From: Bathynomus jamesi
Taxonomy: Eukaryota > Arthropoda > Malacostraca > Isopoda > Cirolanidae
Assembly (NCBI GenBank): GCA_023014485.1
Contig: JAJOZX010003205.1
Location: forward strand, 7,501 to 71,500
Length of the DNA stretch: 64,000 bases
Reading direction: 5' to 3'
Both the position numbers and the translations under genes were made by a program. Below, in pieces: positions 21,118 through 32,011 of this stretch; within the stretch, counting starts at the first letter, position 1, and each line of letters begins with the position of its first letter. The notes beneath the pieces are model-generated. The model saw only the letters and a list, made by a program, of their open reading frames with translations. It ran no database searches and was not told the origin of the DNA.

Positions 21118-21350
21118 CGTACTATATATATATAGACACGTGTCTGTGTGTGTGTGTGTGTGTGTGTTTGCGCGCGCAAGATGTCTAGTTAGTGTGATAA
21201 TTTACATATGGAGCTCGGTAATTTTTTGCAAGGTAAAGCTTTTGGTACCTCCGAACCTTAAAATAATAAAAAAAACAAATCTTAGTTCTGTTTAGTTTAG
21301 GTTACGCAAGGTTAGGTCAGCTAAAGTTAGTTTAGGTTAGGTTTGGTTAG
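21016..21350. repeat. Repeat U piece, (TA)n, (TG)n and TTAGG-like block
   Basis: GGGATCGAACACAGGTCGTT and GAACACTTGTTC (21,031-21,066) match a stretch near 51,605-51,660 in the other orientation. (TA)n at 21,080-21,110 and (TG)n at 21,142-21,168 follow. GGTTAGGT-type units are at 21,297-21,350. Confidence 0.65.
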
Positions 21351-21561
21351 ATCAGTGTTATCCAACTTACAGGTAGGAGAAGGCCGGATTATAAAACCAA
21401 AGTTCCAGTTGGCGGTCCACATTATTAATTTAAATTTTAAGTGGTGTGACATTTCCAAAGAGGTATAAACCCTTCAACTTATGAAATTTGAAGTTGGTGT
21501 GGGTCAAGTGGGTGATGGGGGGTCTCGTTCGCCAAGTGGGCCTTTACGCAGTGAGATTTAA

Positions 21562-21648
21562 CCCGTTAACGCCGAACGTTTTTGTAGGGTTAAGTCTAAA
21601 TGCGTGTATTTAAAACGGCACGTATTCGACCCAGTCGGCGTTAGAGGG
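21562..21648. mobile_element. piggyBac-like mini-MITE (87 bp)
   Basis: TTAA flanks both ends (21,558-21,561 and 21,649-21,652). The ends CCCGTTAACGCCGAACG and AGTCGGCGTTAGAGGG are imperfect inverted repeats. TTAA targets and CCC ends are the piggyBac pattern. Confidence 0.65.
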
Positions 21649-21784
21649 TTAAAGAAATACTTAATCAGTTGGAGAATTGAGGAGGGACTTGTTTTCCGAC
21701 AAGAATCGCAATGTCAATAGTTACTTCAGAAAAGTGATTTGAAAAATGCAACAGCCTTTATTAACGTAACTAGAAATATTCAGA

Positions 21785-21985
21785 GTAGGTCTAACCTTGG
21801 TTACTTTGGTTACCTTGGTTTTGCTTCTGCCCGAATTGTTCATTCTGACGAAGGTCAAGCTTGTCACTCCACTTTAGACCTACAGTTTAACGTGGAATCC
21901 GAACCACGCCCCACCAACAGCCCAGCTTCTTAATCACTAGGTTACCCAGGGTACCCATTTATCTACCAACCAATTTTTATTATGT
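21785..21985 (-). mobile_element. tRNA-derived SINE family A, second head and tail
   Basis: On the minus strand this starts in the linker AATTGGTTGGTAGATAAATG, then GTACCCTGGGTAACCTAGTG (second A-box head), and ends with CTTGACCTTCGTCAGAATGA and CGGGCAGAAGC. It matches 26,335-26,566 closely, except that the second B-box part is deleted. Confidence 0.85.
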
Positions 21986-22159
21986 GGAGGGATGAACATC
22001 TGGGTTTCAAACTATAGTTTTTCAATCGTTATTAATTTTATTATTCGTAAACATTTTGTCTAAAAAAATTAGTAATTTATTTTAGTTTTTGTAGCGAGCG
22101 CCGAGGGCCGGATAAAAGTGGTCCGCGGGCCGCCACTTGGGTGACACGGGGTTAGAGTA

Positions 22160-22288
22160 TACAGGTTATCTTACCATTTAGGCACTTAACAGAAAACCTC
22201 TTCGAACCTGCACTTGTATCCGGGTCATTTATTACTTCTCGGTTCGATGGCACTAAGGTTAGGTTAGGCTTAGTTATTTAATATTAAC

Positions 22289-22346
<58 letters not shown>

Positions 22347-23015
22347 ATGAATTGGAACAATGGCCATATATTTCAAACGTTGTTTTATGATTTTACAATC
22401 CTGAACTGACATTTTTGACTTTTTTTACCTACAGTTTACAGAGCATAAAAATCAATGCAAAGAAAAACCACACCTTTTAAGAAAGGTAAATTAAAACCAC
22501 TAATAAAGAATTAAAACCCATATACAAATTAAAGAGTCGCTCTATAAATCACAAACTCTATTCCGCGAATTTATAGAGCTAGCAAAGTCTGCCACAGTAA
22601 AAATTCTCTTTGTTACATGCAAATATAATAAAAAAATTACTGGAACGAAATTTGCACGTAATATCTGGTCTACGCGTCGACAAAAAAGACTCATGAAAAT
22701 TCTATATAAATGCCTATATATATACCGAGTAAATCAGTCAGTATAATTAGAGTACGACGTAATTATTGTTCTTTTGGCGCTTTCTTCACGTCTAAAGGTT
22801 TAACTTTTTTAGGGTGAGCTGGAACGCTTTATTTATGGGATTCTCGATGCATATATAGATTTGAGCGTCAATCAAGCGAGGAACTGTCATTATCCGTCTC
22901 AAATTCGCGGTCGAACGAATGAGTTATTGCTTCGGGCTCATGTCATCCGATGGCTTTTATTTATGTAGACGAATACAGATATGTGTACATCAGTGCGTTG
23001 TTAACAGGTGTATAT
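22160..23015. other. Single-copy-looking AT-rich DNA with (AG)n
   Basis: A GGTTAGGTTAGGC block at 22,257-22,270 and (AG)n at 22,292-22,342. A TATA-like TATATAAATG at 22,703 is followed 32 bp on by TCAGTC, an arthropod initiator-like sequence. No coding region is visible downstream. Confidence 0.45.
22703..22740 (+). promoter_or_regulatory. Possible TATA + initiator core promoter
   Basis: TATATAAATG at 22,703 and TCAGTCAG at 22,735 have the spacing expected of a TATA box and an initiator. In AT-rich sequence such pairs occur by chance. Confidence 0.3.
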
Positions 23016-23017
23016 AT

Positions 23018-23445
23018 ATAGTCTGCACAAAAAGTATCGTTTTCATATGCTGTACAATGGTTTACTATGGGAACGTCAGATTTTTTGCACATTTTACCCA
23101 GAGTATCGATGTCGTTGGGCTGTATCGTACGTTTGGCATCACTGCTGGGTGTAATGCATTAACAATGTGATTACCAGCCTATTCAGTGCCGGGTGAGGTC
23201 CCGTGGGTTGGTGTTGTGTTTTGGATGTTCTAGTGCTTTTTACCACTAACGGACTCGTTTATTTTTGTACCTGTCTTTCCTTTCAGGAGTCACTATGAGG
23301 CCTAAAAATTTGGCTCAGAACGGAAAATACGTATCATAACTCTAGGAAAAGAAGGTCTAACCAGAACTCAAATCCAAGAACATACTGGCTTATCAAAGTC
23401 AACCATTCGTCGGTGGTTCAACCCTGCAAAGGACTTGCTTACCAA
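23018..23445 (+). pseudogene. Tc1-like element 5' part with helix-turn-helix exon
   Basis: After a TA run, AGTCTGCACAAAAAGTATCG resembles a Tc1-type end. Downstream, TTTCCTTTCAG (ending 23,286) is a plausible splice acceptor. It is followed by coding sequence that, after one frameshift near 23,320, reads SERKIRIITLGKEGLTRTQI and QEHTGLSKSTIRRWFNPAKD. That is a helix-turn-helix of the kind found at the N-terminus of Tc1/pogo-type transposases. The frame dissolves after about 23,440, where the tandem array begins. No catalytic part is present. It could instead be an exon of an unknown gene. Confidence 0.45.
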
Positions 23446-23449
23446 CGCC

Positions 23450-25100
23450 ACACCGTTCGAAAAAGAATGTTCTGATAAGAAGAGGAGGAGGGACAGAGAA
23501 GAGAAAACGAAGAAAAGAAATGGGGGAACAAGGAGAGACGAACGATGTCCGGGTTCAAACAAGCATGCTCAGCCAGGTTTTTCGGTTTCTCTAGTTGAGG
23601 GTAAGTCCTTCTTGTAGGCTTGGGCAGTAGCGGATTATAATAGGGGCAAAGGGGGCATTTGCCCCCGGCCCCAGATGCTGACCGGCCCCATGATTCTGAC
23701 CGACCCCAAGAAACTAGGTAAACGCTATAATCTACCGTTGAAATAATTGGTCGACCGTGAGGAAGAAAAAAAATTCTAGATTCCGCTTCTACAAAACCTA
23801 GTTTAGTATCCCATTTATGTGAACAAAGTATACATTTTCTGTAATCACATCTTTGTTTTTGTTTCGTTTTCTGTTGATCGATCCCAGTCAGCTGATCACA
23901 TCACTCATGTATGATGTATCAGGTAAAGAATTGTGTTTTTCTAGTGTTTTTCTAGTGACACCGGCCCGAAAATATTCATTGCCCCAGGCCCTAACAATGC
24001 TTAATCCGGCCCTGGGCTTGGGGATCTGAACCCATGGGACTACTAGCCACAGAAAGAAGGTAGAAGCCCCGTAAAAATATGGCAATAGATGCCAATGATG
24101 GAACACCAACACCTCTCGCGCGACGTGGAAAAGAAACTCGCACAGTCCTAGGCCATAAGCCATATAAAACGAAGAGGGCCGGGAAGGGAACGCTAAATGT
24201 AAAACACCAATTACTCTCTTCCAACTCTGCAACCCGATCTCCAGTTCATCTGCGTTCCTAATATATAAATGGGATGGGGACCTCCATAAGAATTTTTGAA
24301 AAACGAAGAGAAATGAGAAAGTAGGAGAGGGAAGGGTGAGAGAAGAATAAGAGGAGAAAAAATGGGAATGCAGGAAGACAGAAAAAATATCTGTGCTCAA
24401 AACGGCAGGCTCGACCAGGTTTCTCTAGATGAGAACAAGTTCTCGTTGTAGGCTTAGGGGTTCAAACCCCGAGGGTTGTTAACCCCTGTAGTAGGTCAAC
24501 AGGCCTCATGAAAACATGGCAATAGGTGAAAGCGACGGAATATCAACACCTCTCGTAGGTCGTGGATGAAGAACTCATCCACTTCTACAAAACCATAAAC
24601 CATATAAAAGGGAGAAGCTCAGTTGCGTGAGCAAAAGGTAAAACAAAGATTACTCTACTGCAACAATCCCCACTCCACGACACTCTTTATCACCCTCGAT
24701 ATCTGGTTCTGCTAATATATGAAGAGGGGGGTACATTTTATAAGAATCAAGAGAAGCAAAAAAGAGAATTGAAAAAAGTTGAGAAGTTTGACAGAGGGGA
24801 GAAAAAGAAAAGAAGTGGGAGAGTAAGAAGAGAGAAAAGATGCCCGGGGTTCAATCCGTACTCGGCCAGGTCACTCTAGATGAGAGTAAACAATCTTTGG
24901 TGGTTTAGGGATCCGAACCCCGGGGTCCTGTTAACCACAGAAGGAGGCCAGTAGAGCCCTTAAAAACATGGCAAATAGATGCCAATGACGGAACGCCAAC
25001 ATCTCCCGCAGGACAAGAGAAACTCACCCAGATGTGGCAGAAGTAACCGGAGAGAGAGAGAGAGAGCAAAATACAAAATACCGATTGCTCTCCTGTAACC
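23450..25100. repeat. Three-unit tandem array, period about 450 bp
   Basis: Marker segments repeat in order: a purine-rich AAGAGGAGGA zone, (C)TCGGCCAGGTTTCTCTAGATG, GTAGGCTTAGGGGTTC-like, ACATGGCAATAGATGCCAAT, CCAACACCTCTCG, and AAAACACCAATTACTCTC. Units start near 23,450, 24,290 and 24,745. The first is lengthened by a hAT-type insertion and the last is cut at about 25,100. Units have diverged visibly, so the array is old. No long ORF is shared. Confidence 0.8.
23625..24014. mobile_element. hAT-type non-autonomous element (390 bp)
   Basis: Ends CAGTAGCGGATTATAATAGG and (reverse) CAGGGCCGGATTAAGCATTG, a hAT-5-like terminus. GGCTTGGG lies on both sides (23,617-23,624 and 24,015-24,022), a perfect 8-bp duplication within unit 1 of the tandem array. 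Confidence 0.92.
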
Positions 25101-25960
25101 CACCGATTCCCTTACGTACGAAAATTGCATCAAAGTTTTAAAGTCATTCCAAACTTTTAACCCTCGTCAGAAACCTTTAATTTACTTACGTTGTTGGAGC
25201 CATAGGGTCTAATGACCCCAGGCCTAAAATCTTATAAAATGGTGCTATAAAAAGTCTGTAATGAAATAATCACATGCATGAAACATTGTATTTGATATTT
25301 AAGTTTTTTTTAACGGATAATATCATCTTTTCAATGTTTTGACCCCATTGTTCCTGATGAGAATTAAAAGAAAACTAGGAATTATTATACAAAACATAAT
25401 AATTACAGAATTGCATTACTTTTGCACATAAAATTGTTATTTGATTACATTTGTACTATATAATTTTTGTAAGAGAAGAGTAAATAAGTCAATTTTATAT
25501 TTACATGTAGTATAAATTCTGTATATTATTTAGACAATTATAGATAATATTTTGCTTTAAAGAACTTGCTTGTTTTTAATTATAAATAACATTATTCATT
25601 ATTGTATTTTTAAATTGGATGAGCACAAAGAATGCGTACAAATATTAGTTTTTGGTGTAATTATTTGTAACTCGCTTTAAGCACATTAAAAAACATGCAC
25701 ACTTTAGACAGGGTTTTTCGTTTTTTTGTTTTTTGTTTTTAAGATGTGTCTATTCTTACACCAGACCGTCCAAAATGTAGATGTAGAGTTCTGACAAGTT
25801 TTGGACACATGAGAAATGCCAGCGATTTTGGAGTTTTTCTAAAGTGTGTCTACTACCTACAGACCTGTCCAAGAAGATTTACGGGTTCATAGTTTGCTCA
25901 TCTGACAGTTTTTTCTTAACTCGACATATTTCAATTTTCAGTAAAGGGAAGCCCAGAGAA
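25101..25960. other. AT-rich spacer, nothing recognised
   Basis: No ORF of note, no repeat match within the window and no RNA gene signature. Confidence 0.6.
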
Positions 25961-25964
25961 ACAC

Positions 25965-26062
25965 CTTAATCGTTGAAATATGAAATCCGAGTCGGGACTC
26001 TAACCCATGCAGGGCCTTCAGATTAACAGCCTTGGCAGTTTACCACTATAGACTACCCTGGA
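25965..26062 (-). mobile_element. tRNA-like SINE head (family C)
   Basis: On the minus strand: GTAGTCTATAGTGGTAAACT (A-box-like) followed by CATGGGTTAGAGTCCC (B-box-like) at normal tRNA distance. It then reads CGACTCGGATTTCATATTTC. It differs from families A and B in the window. Confidence 0.5.
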
Positions 26063-26205
26063 GAGCGCAACAGCTGGAAGAAACTTTTATCAAGGGATCA
26101 ATACAGTGACCAAATAACTTTTCCAATGTCTTCATTTCGAAATGTTAGAGTTAGAAAACATGCTATAGCATTAAAGTTGAATCCAAGGTAAAGGCTACTA
26201 TATAA

Positions 26206-26566
26206 ATGCTCCTCGGTTTTGTAGTGGTTAGCATCGCTGACTATGAATCCACCGACCCCGGGTTCAAAACCCGGTGACGGCAGGCGGCACGCAGCAAACC
26301 CAGCTGTTCATCCTTTCACAAATAAAAATTGGTTGGTAGATAAATGGGTACCCTGGGTAGCCTAGTGGTTAAGAAGCTGGGCTACTGATCGGGAGGTCGT
26401 GAGATCGAGTCCGGGCGATGACTTTGTTATTTCTGACTGCCCGTAGTGCGGCGTGGTTCGGATTCCACGTTAAACTGTTGGTCTAAGGTGGAATAACAAG
26501 CTTGACCTTCGTCAGAATGAACAATTCGGGCGGAAGCAAAACTAAGGTAACCAAGGTATAAATACG
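26206..26566 (+). mobile_element. tRNA-derived SINE family A, full dimeric copy
   Basis: Head 1 (26,206-26,275) has GTAGTGGTTAGCATCG and B-box GGTTCAAAACC. A linker follows with AGCTGTTCATCCTTTCACA and TTGGTTGGTAGATAAATGGG. Head 2 (26,351-26,425) has TAGCCTAGTGGTTAAG, a near-ideal A box, and B-box GATCGAGTCC. The tail has CGTGGTTCGGATTCCACGTT, CTTGACCTTCGTCAGAATGA and CAATTCGGGCGGAAGC. Two separate RNA polymerase III promoter heads sit in one unit. Confidence 0.88.
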
Positions 26567-27103
26567 GGAAGAGCTTTTCATCTTCGTAGGTGACAATTAA
26601 TTCAGGTGATCCCGAACGTGTGCAGAAGGCCTCGTGCCAAAGTTCTCAGATGGTAAAGGATGAACCTACATCTCCTTTCCTTTTTTGTATGGTAATTTTG
26701 GAATTTCATGGTGGTTTTTCATATGTGATACAATCCTTTTGGAACGGTGGAAGGAAATGATTCTCAAAAATGGACATATATTTAGTAAAATAAAGATATC
26801 CCTGGATGAATACCATCTCAGTCTTTCCTGCAACCAATGCTCAATTTGTAAAAAAAAAATGGCGAAACGCTAGTGAGCCGGAGGTGGCACGGTGCACGGA
26901 GTGAGGGGAGGTTGCAGGAGGTAATATCCCCCTCTTGCTGGGGGTTTCATTTAAAAGATCTTATCCAATGTTTTGATACACTTAGTATGTGTGAAATATA
27001 TTTATTTTAGGTGCAAGAAATACTTTATAAAAAAAGAAATGGCAGGCCAAATATAAGTGCCGGAACGCCGTTCCGATGCGTTCCGGCACAAATTAACCAC
27101 TGC
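26567..27103. mobile_element. Spacer, then one end of a hAT (Tip100-like) element
   Basis: 26,567-26,870 holds nothing I recognise. From 27,062 GGAACGCCGTTCCGATGCGT leads to AACCACTG at 27,103, i.e. CAGTGGTTAATTTGTGCCGG on the other strand, like the right end of the element at 14,480-15,030. The left end is not certain (around 26,876, CTAGTGAGCCGGAGG). Confidence 0.5.
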
Positions 27104-27600
27104 CTGCGACCCAACTCGCTGCCCATACCATTACACTAAAACTAGTCTTGAATTGTAGACTGTAAACAGGACTCCAGAAATGCTTGATTGCCATTCCTCC
27201 TTGTATGGATGTGCGCCCATGGGTAAGAAAACAGAATTGGCCTCAGACCAAAAAGGCCTCTAATTACATCCTTCTCCCATGTTAATCATCTCTTTGCATG
27301 GCGGCTGTAAGTAGGGGTTTCCACCGAATTACACCGTATAACCAAGTTTATGTAAATGACGTTGCATAAGCTGTTTCTTGTGACAAATCAATAATGTTTA
27401 TACGATGCCTCGTGCAAAGACTGAATCTCATCTGATGAACAAGAAAACTCTTTGCGTTCCTTTCTAACTACTGATGGGGTTCTTTTACGATTTATAAACG
27501 TTTTAATTATAAGACACGTTCTCTTTGCAATCTAAACACACGTGCTCATTTCGTATTTAACATTGGCTGTTCCAATATTTTCTCTGGGTGCTTGTTTTAT
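27104..27600. other. AT-rich spacer, nothing recognised
   Basis: No coding, RNA or repeat signal that I can support. Confidence 0.55.
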
Positions 27601-27826
27601 TGTACACACAGAAAAGAGTTATCGTAACCTTCTAAAAATCGACAAATTATATCCTATTTTCTCAATTCACTCCAAAAAGAAGGTTTAAAGACCATTTTTT
27701 TTATCTAAAGAAGTTATGTATCATTAAAAGAAGTTATTATATCATCTCACAAGAAGTTTGATACCCGAAAGAAGGAAATACTTCCCCCAGAATGCACCGT
27801 CAAAAAGAAGTTGTTTTATCTACAGT
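27601..27826 (+). repeat. Dispersed repeat D, copy 1
   Basis: ATCTAAAGAAGTTATGTATC plus ATTAAAAGAAGTTATT and ATCATCT-ACAAGAAG match 33,636-33,700 almost base for base, with further AAGAAG(G/T)-spaced matches on both sides. No ends or coding are visible. Confidence 0.7.
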
Positions 27827-27830
27827 AAAT

Positions 27831-28055
27831 CAGTGGTTCCCAAACTTTTATGGTGGCGACCCTGAATACAATATTGTCCTGGCCTGGCGACCCTAAACGC
27901 TGGTACATGCAGTGTTGATGACCAATCATTTTGATACGTTGTGTTTATATTCATATAGTTTGATTGAATCAGTCGTTGAGAATTTCCGTCCCGCGACCCT
28001 CCGGAACACCTTCCTAACCCTCACTGGGTCTCGACCATGGGTTTGGGAACCACTG
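27831..28055. mobile_element. hAT-type MITE (225 bp)
   Basis: CAGTGGTTCCCAAACTTTTA at the left and GGTTTGGGAACCACTG at the right are inverted repeats of the common hAT CAGTGGTTCCCAA type. The flanking bases AGTAAAT/TCTAAAT match only partly. Confidence 0.75.
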
Positions 28056-28088
28056 ATCTAAATTAAGAGAGTTCTTATTTTGAGTGTG

Positions 28089-28690
28089 ACAGGGTGTCCG
28101 TAAAAGGATTGAACTAAAATAATTCATCTCTTAAACAAAGTGAAGTGAACATAAATGCTTTGCGACAGCTACATAGCCAGACTCTTTAAGTTTATGACTC
28201 CCCATTCACACTATCGTCAACAGCGCAACAATTGTACGTAATTTCAGCCTCATTATCATCAAAAACTTATGGTCATAAATCAAATCAGGGCCAGAGACAG
28301 GACAAAGTAATTGGAGTATTCGTTTATCTGCTGAAGCAAAGGTGACTACAGCTACATATCAGGATATGTTACAGAAAACTCTGCACACATGGACGATTCC
28401 CAAACTGCATGCAGGATTGGAAGGGCAGGTCCAATTGTCTGGCCCCAAAGGTCATCCGATCTCTACTAGATTTCTTTGTGAAAGACAATGTTTATCGTGT
28501 AGGAAAATACTGAAACGTAATAAACAGGTTTACGCGACCGAATTGTTACTGCAATTAACAATGTCACCCTTGACAAGTTGATAAACTTGACGAGAGGTAG
28601 GGTACCAATTGGATGTGCATCGAAATACCAATGACGATGCACATTTCGAAATTGTCTAACTCCGTAAAATAACTTGGTGGCTGTAACCTT
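28089..28690 (+). pseudogene. Tc1/mariner transposase relic
   Basis: The left end CAGGGTGTCCGTAAAAGG is mariner-like. Inside, frames read TATYQDMLQKTLHTWTIPKL, the segment just before the second catalytic aspartate in this class. After a deletion another frame reads LLDFFVKDNVYRVGK, which corresponds to the third acidic motif (LDFF). The QQDGA motif is lost. Multiple shifts and stops make this a deep relic. No right terminal repeat was found; a 5S-SINE tail fragment starts about 28,735. Confidence 0.6.
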
Positions 28691-28729
28691 CGGGTTTTTC
28701 TTTTTTTGGGGTGTGGGGGAGTGAATTAA

Positions 28730-28775
28730 CCTCCGTAGCAGCAAAGGTCGTGTGACAGGTCGCTACATCATCTGG
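28730..28775 (-). mobile_element. 5S SINE tail fragment
   Basis: Reverse strand GATGTAGCGACCTGTCACAC and GACCTTTGCTGCTACGGAGG correspond to the tail of the copies at 140 and 41,148. Confidence 0.5.
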
Positions 28776-29240
28776 ATATCATAATCAATGTGTGGTCAAG
28801 TTCATAATCATTTCCTTGCTTGTGTCGCTATAGAGACCAGAAACTCCTGATTTTATAGGTCCGGGCGTATGATTCATCATGAGCAAGAAACACCGTAACT
28901 TTGTGTTTCTTCTCCAAGTGAACACAAATGCACCCGTTCCAATCACATATCACCTTAGACTTGCTCTGCACAAAGTGGACCAAGAACTCGGAGTCTGCAA
29001 TTTCAAACCTTTCTACCAATGTCTTTAGTTTAGTTCTCTGATACTAACGTGAAGTTACCGGGAACTAAATTTTTATTTAGTTAATCAACCTAACTAAATT
29101 CAACCCCACCCACTGTAACCTAACCGGGCACACTATATTGTCCAATATATTTAACTTGACTAAATTTTGCATAGGCTATAACTATTAATCATAATCACTT
29201 AACTAATTGTATTAATCATTAATTTTAAGTCATATCCATT
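28776..29240. other. AT-rich spacer, nothing recognised
   Basis: Only short chance ORFs; CCTAACCGGGC-like bits near 29,118. Confidence 0.55.
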
Positions 29241-29241
29241 A

Positions 29242-29275
29242 TACAGGGTGTTTCAAAAGTCTCTCTCTCTCTTCG

Positions 29276-29344
<69 letters not shown>

Positions 29345-29352
29345 AATATATA

Positions 29353-29384
<32 letters not shown>

Positions 29385-29421
29385 GTGTGTGTGTGTACAG
29401 GGACTTTTGAAACACCCTGTA
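29242..29421. mobile_element. mariner-type MITE with a pure microsatellite interior
   Basis: TACAGGGTGTTTCAAAAGTC and GACTTTTGAAACACCCTGTA are exact inverted repeats at the two ends. Everything between is (CT)n, (TA)n and (TG)n. Confidence 0.85.
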
Positions 29422-29900
29422 TATAGGTGTATGTAGTTGTGTTACAGTTAATACCGTTACGAAGTAATTACCTTATGTAATGCGAGGTAACAAGACAAGG
29501 GCTACTGCCAGAGAACACAGACAACTTATTTAGCCAACTAGAACTCAAGTTGCTCAATGTTCTATTTAAGGAACCGTGTACTCAGCGAAATGCTCACTTA
29601 ATTATATAACCTAACCGGGCCCTATTTGGCCCAATACATGTAATTATGCCCACCTGAACTTCGTACAGCTGCAATGAAATTTTATTTTTGAAATTGCTAC
29701 TCTTTATTGATAAAATAGATATTACAATATTGCAACTTTTGCCATTTTACAATAATTTTAACATACAATAAACAATTAAATGGACTATTTAATTTATTTA
29801 ATTTGGTCCCTAAGATTGTGGCTTTACTGGGCTATCATAATCACAACCCTGTATCTTAATCTATATATTGAACTTTTATTTCATGTCATACTAAGCAAAT

Positions 29901-29933
<33 letters not shown>

Positions 29934-30063
29934 TTATATCTGATCGACGCAACATAAAATCGACAAGTTATTGTAAGTTAGATTAGGTTAGGTCGGCATA
30001 CCTTAGCTTAAGATGTTTTTTTCAGTATCGATGTTATGTTCCATCGGCAAAATATGTATAGGT

Positions 30064-30094
<31 letters not shown>

Positions 30095-30450
30095 GTCCAC
30101 CCATACATTAATTTTAAAATTGTATATATGAAAACAATTTAACTAAACATGAGACTTAATTAAATGTTTTCCAAACGTGCATACAAGCAAACAGTTAAAA
30201 AAATTCTTTCTGAAACATCCTCAAAACTTAAAATGATCGTGCATGCCTTAATTCCCTGATGCAGGTTTTAGAAAAAAAAAATATATAAAAGTTATAGGTG
30301 CAGGAAACTGGTGTCAAAAGGTGACCTTTTTATGAGGTATGCAGCAAACTGTGATAATGGAATGGAATACGTCGGACGTTTTGCATACTTCATTTGTTTT
30401 CAGAAACTACACTCATGAATCCATTGTCTTAAAGAAAGATAATAGAATGA

Positions 30451-30534
<84 letters not shown>

Positions 30535-31460
30535 CATGTTGCCTGCAAATAAAATTTTTTGCATGTAAAGCAGAACTGCAAATGTGAAAATGAAATTTTT
30601 AAAATTGCGATGAAAATTGGCTGAAAAACGAGAATGAGATTCTCATTTGTATTCATTAAATGTATCTTAATTCCAATATGAATCTATTCTTAATTAATTC
30701 ATTCATGTATTGGCCGCTCTCGTTACCTGGCCATCGCCAACATATGATTTAATTGGTTACAAGCATTGTATTAAGCTCATACATCATAATACACCTTGTT
30801 TATTGGTTGGGCATGACTAAACCCCGCCTAAAACTTTCGTATTCGATTTTGATTGGTCGAAATATGTAGATATTCGGTAGAGTGAGCAAATACTGTTTCA
30901 TGATTGGTTCACAAACCCTTGACTCCGCCCACTATGTCAAACAAATGAGAACAGAACCTCCACTACTTTTTGACTAAATTCGCTAAATAATACCTTCAAA
31001 TAAGTCCAATGAAGTAAATTACAAAATTACTTTAATTTTTAAAACGAACTAAATCGTAAATGCTAACTATATAAATACACCGAAAGGGGTCTTCCGTAAG
31101 GACAATTATTTGAGTAATGTAATAATACAGATTTTGTTATAAAAAAAAAGAAAAAAAAAATTACATATTTCAGACACGCTGTAAATATGGTTCAATATTG
31201 CATTTTTACTGATTACACACTCGCACTGTATAATATTGCAAATTGCATGAAAAATCTTCATATGTATCAAGCATTTTCATTTCATGCATATTACAATCAT
31301 CCATACACAGATTTGTTCGTAAGTATAGGAATCAAGTTTTAGTAAATAGCTTTGTGTTCTGAAGTTTGTAATTAATCTTGCAGGGCACACACACACACAC
31401 ACGCGCGCACACACACACATGCAATAACGCCCCAGAATGAAACTGAATTTCAGGTGTATA
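29422..31460. other. AT-rich DNA with microsatellites, no gene
   Basis: (CA)n at 29,900-29,929 and 30,064-30,089; (TA)n 30,452-30,493; nine GATA units at 30,499-30,534; (CA)n with CGCG interruption at 31,382-31,419. No coding signal. Confidence 0.75.
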
Positions 31461-31740
31461 TACAGGGTGATCAACTTTTTTTTTATGTAGAAAGGAGGGG
31501 CCAAGGGCATATTGTTAAGTTCATTACCTTGTATTTAAATCGAGAATTGGGATGGAAAATGTAACTCTAAACAGTGAGTTTGGAACCAGCAATAAAAGAA
31601 TCAATGATGAGTATAGGCCTATAATAACATTCATTCTATATGAATCAAGTGTATACCAGCAAATATTGTAAGGCATTAAAACTTTAAACCTAAAAACTAT
31701 AAACGCGGTAACAATTATATATATATATATAATATATATC
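31461..31740. other. Solo mariner-like end, then AT-rich DNA
   Basis: TACAGGGTGATCAACTTTT at 31,461 looks like one mariner-type terminus; no partner end is found. A (TA)n tract ends at 31,738. Confidence 0.4.
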
Positions 31741-32011
31741 CCCGCAAGGGGGTACTAAGCTCGTGCTCTTGAGTGCTCTTTGTGCTCGTTTGTACGTGCT
31801 TGTTCCTGGAGGTTTCACGTGCGCCCTCCCGGCCCTAGCACCCAAGGATGATGGGGCTCGACCCTGCAGTCCTTGTCATCCTTGGTCTTTTACCACTTCG
31901 ACTGTCCCCTCCACCCTTTCTTTTTCCTCCGTCTTTCCTCTCACTTTTTCTTTGTTTTTCCGCCGAGATATGCCCTTTTAAACAGAGGCGAATCGGTTCT
32001 TCCCGAACTTA

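Larger units (their letters stand above)
21354..22153. mobile_element. Decayed hAT-type element with two nested insertions
   Basis: CAGTGTTATCCAACTTACAG at the left and GGGCCGCCACTTGGGTGACA at the right resemble the paired ends of hAT elements (ends reading like CAGTG-TT-CCCAA...GGCCGC). A piggyBac-like mini-MITE and a SINE lie inside. No transposase is recognisable. Confidence 0.5.

Noticed and set aside
20915..21295. 126-codon ORF sharing a DYSGFN--RRVPCSMHGLCV peptide with ORFs at 11,518 and 49,881
   Set aside because: The shared peptide comes from repeat T and then runs into microsatellite; the repeat's opposed arms and differing frames argue against a protein.
23888..24400. 170-codon minus-strand ORF
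   Set aside because: It crosses a hAT insertion boundary and part of the tandem array, with no domain; chance openness in purine-rich repeat DNA.
26206..26425. Functional tRNA genes
   Set aside because: A and B boxes are present but acceptor and anticodon stems do not pair well, and the units recur with a fixed non-tRNA body.
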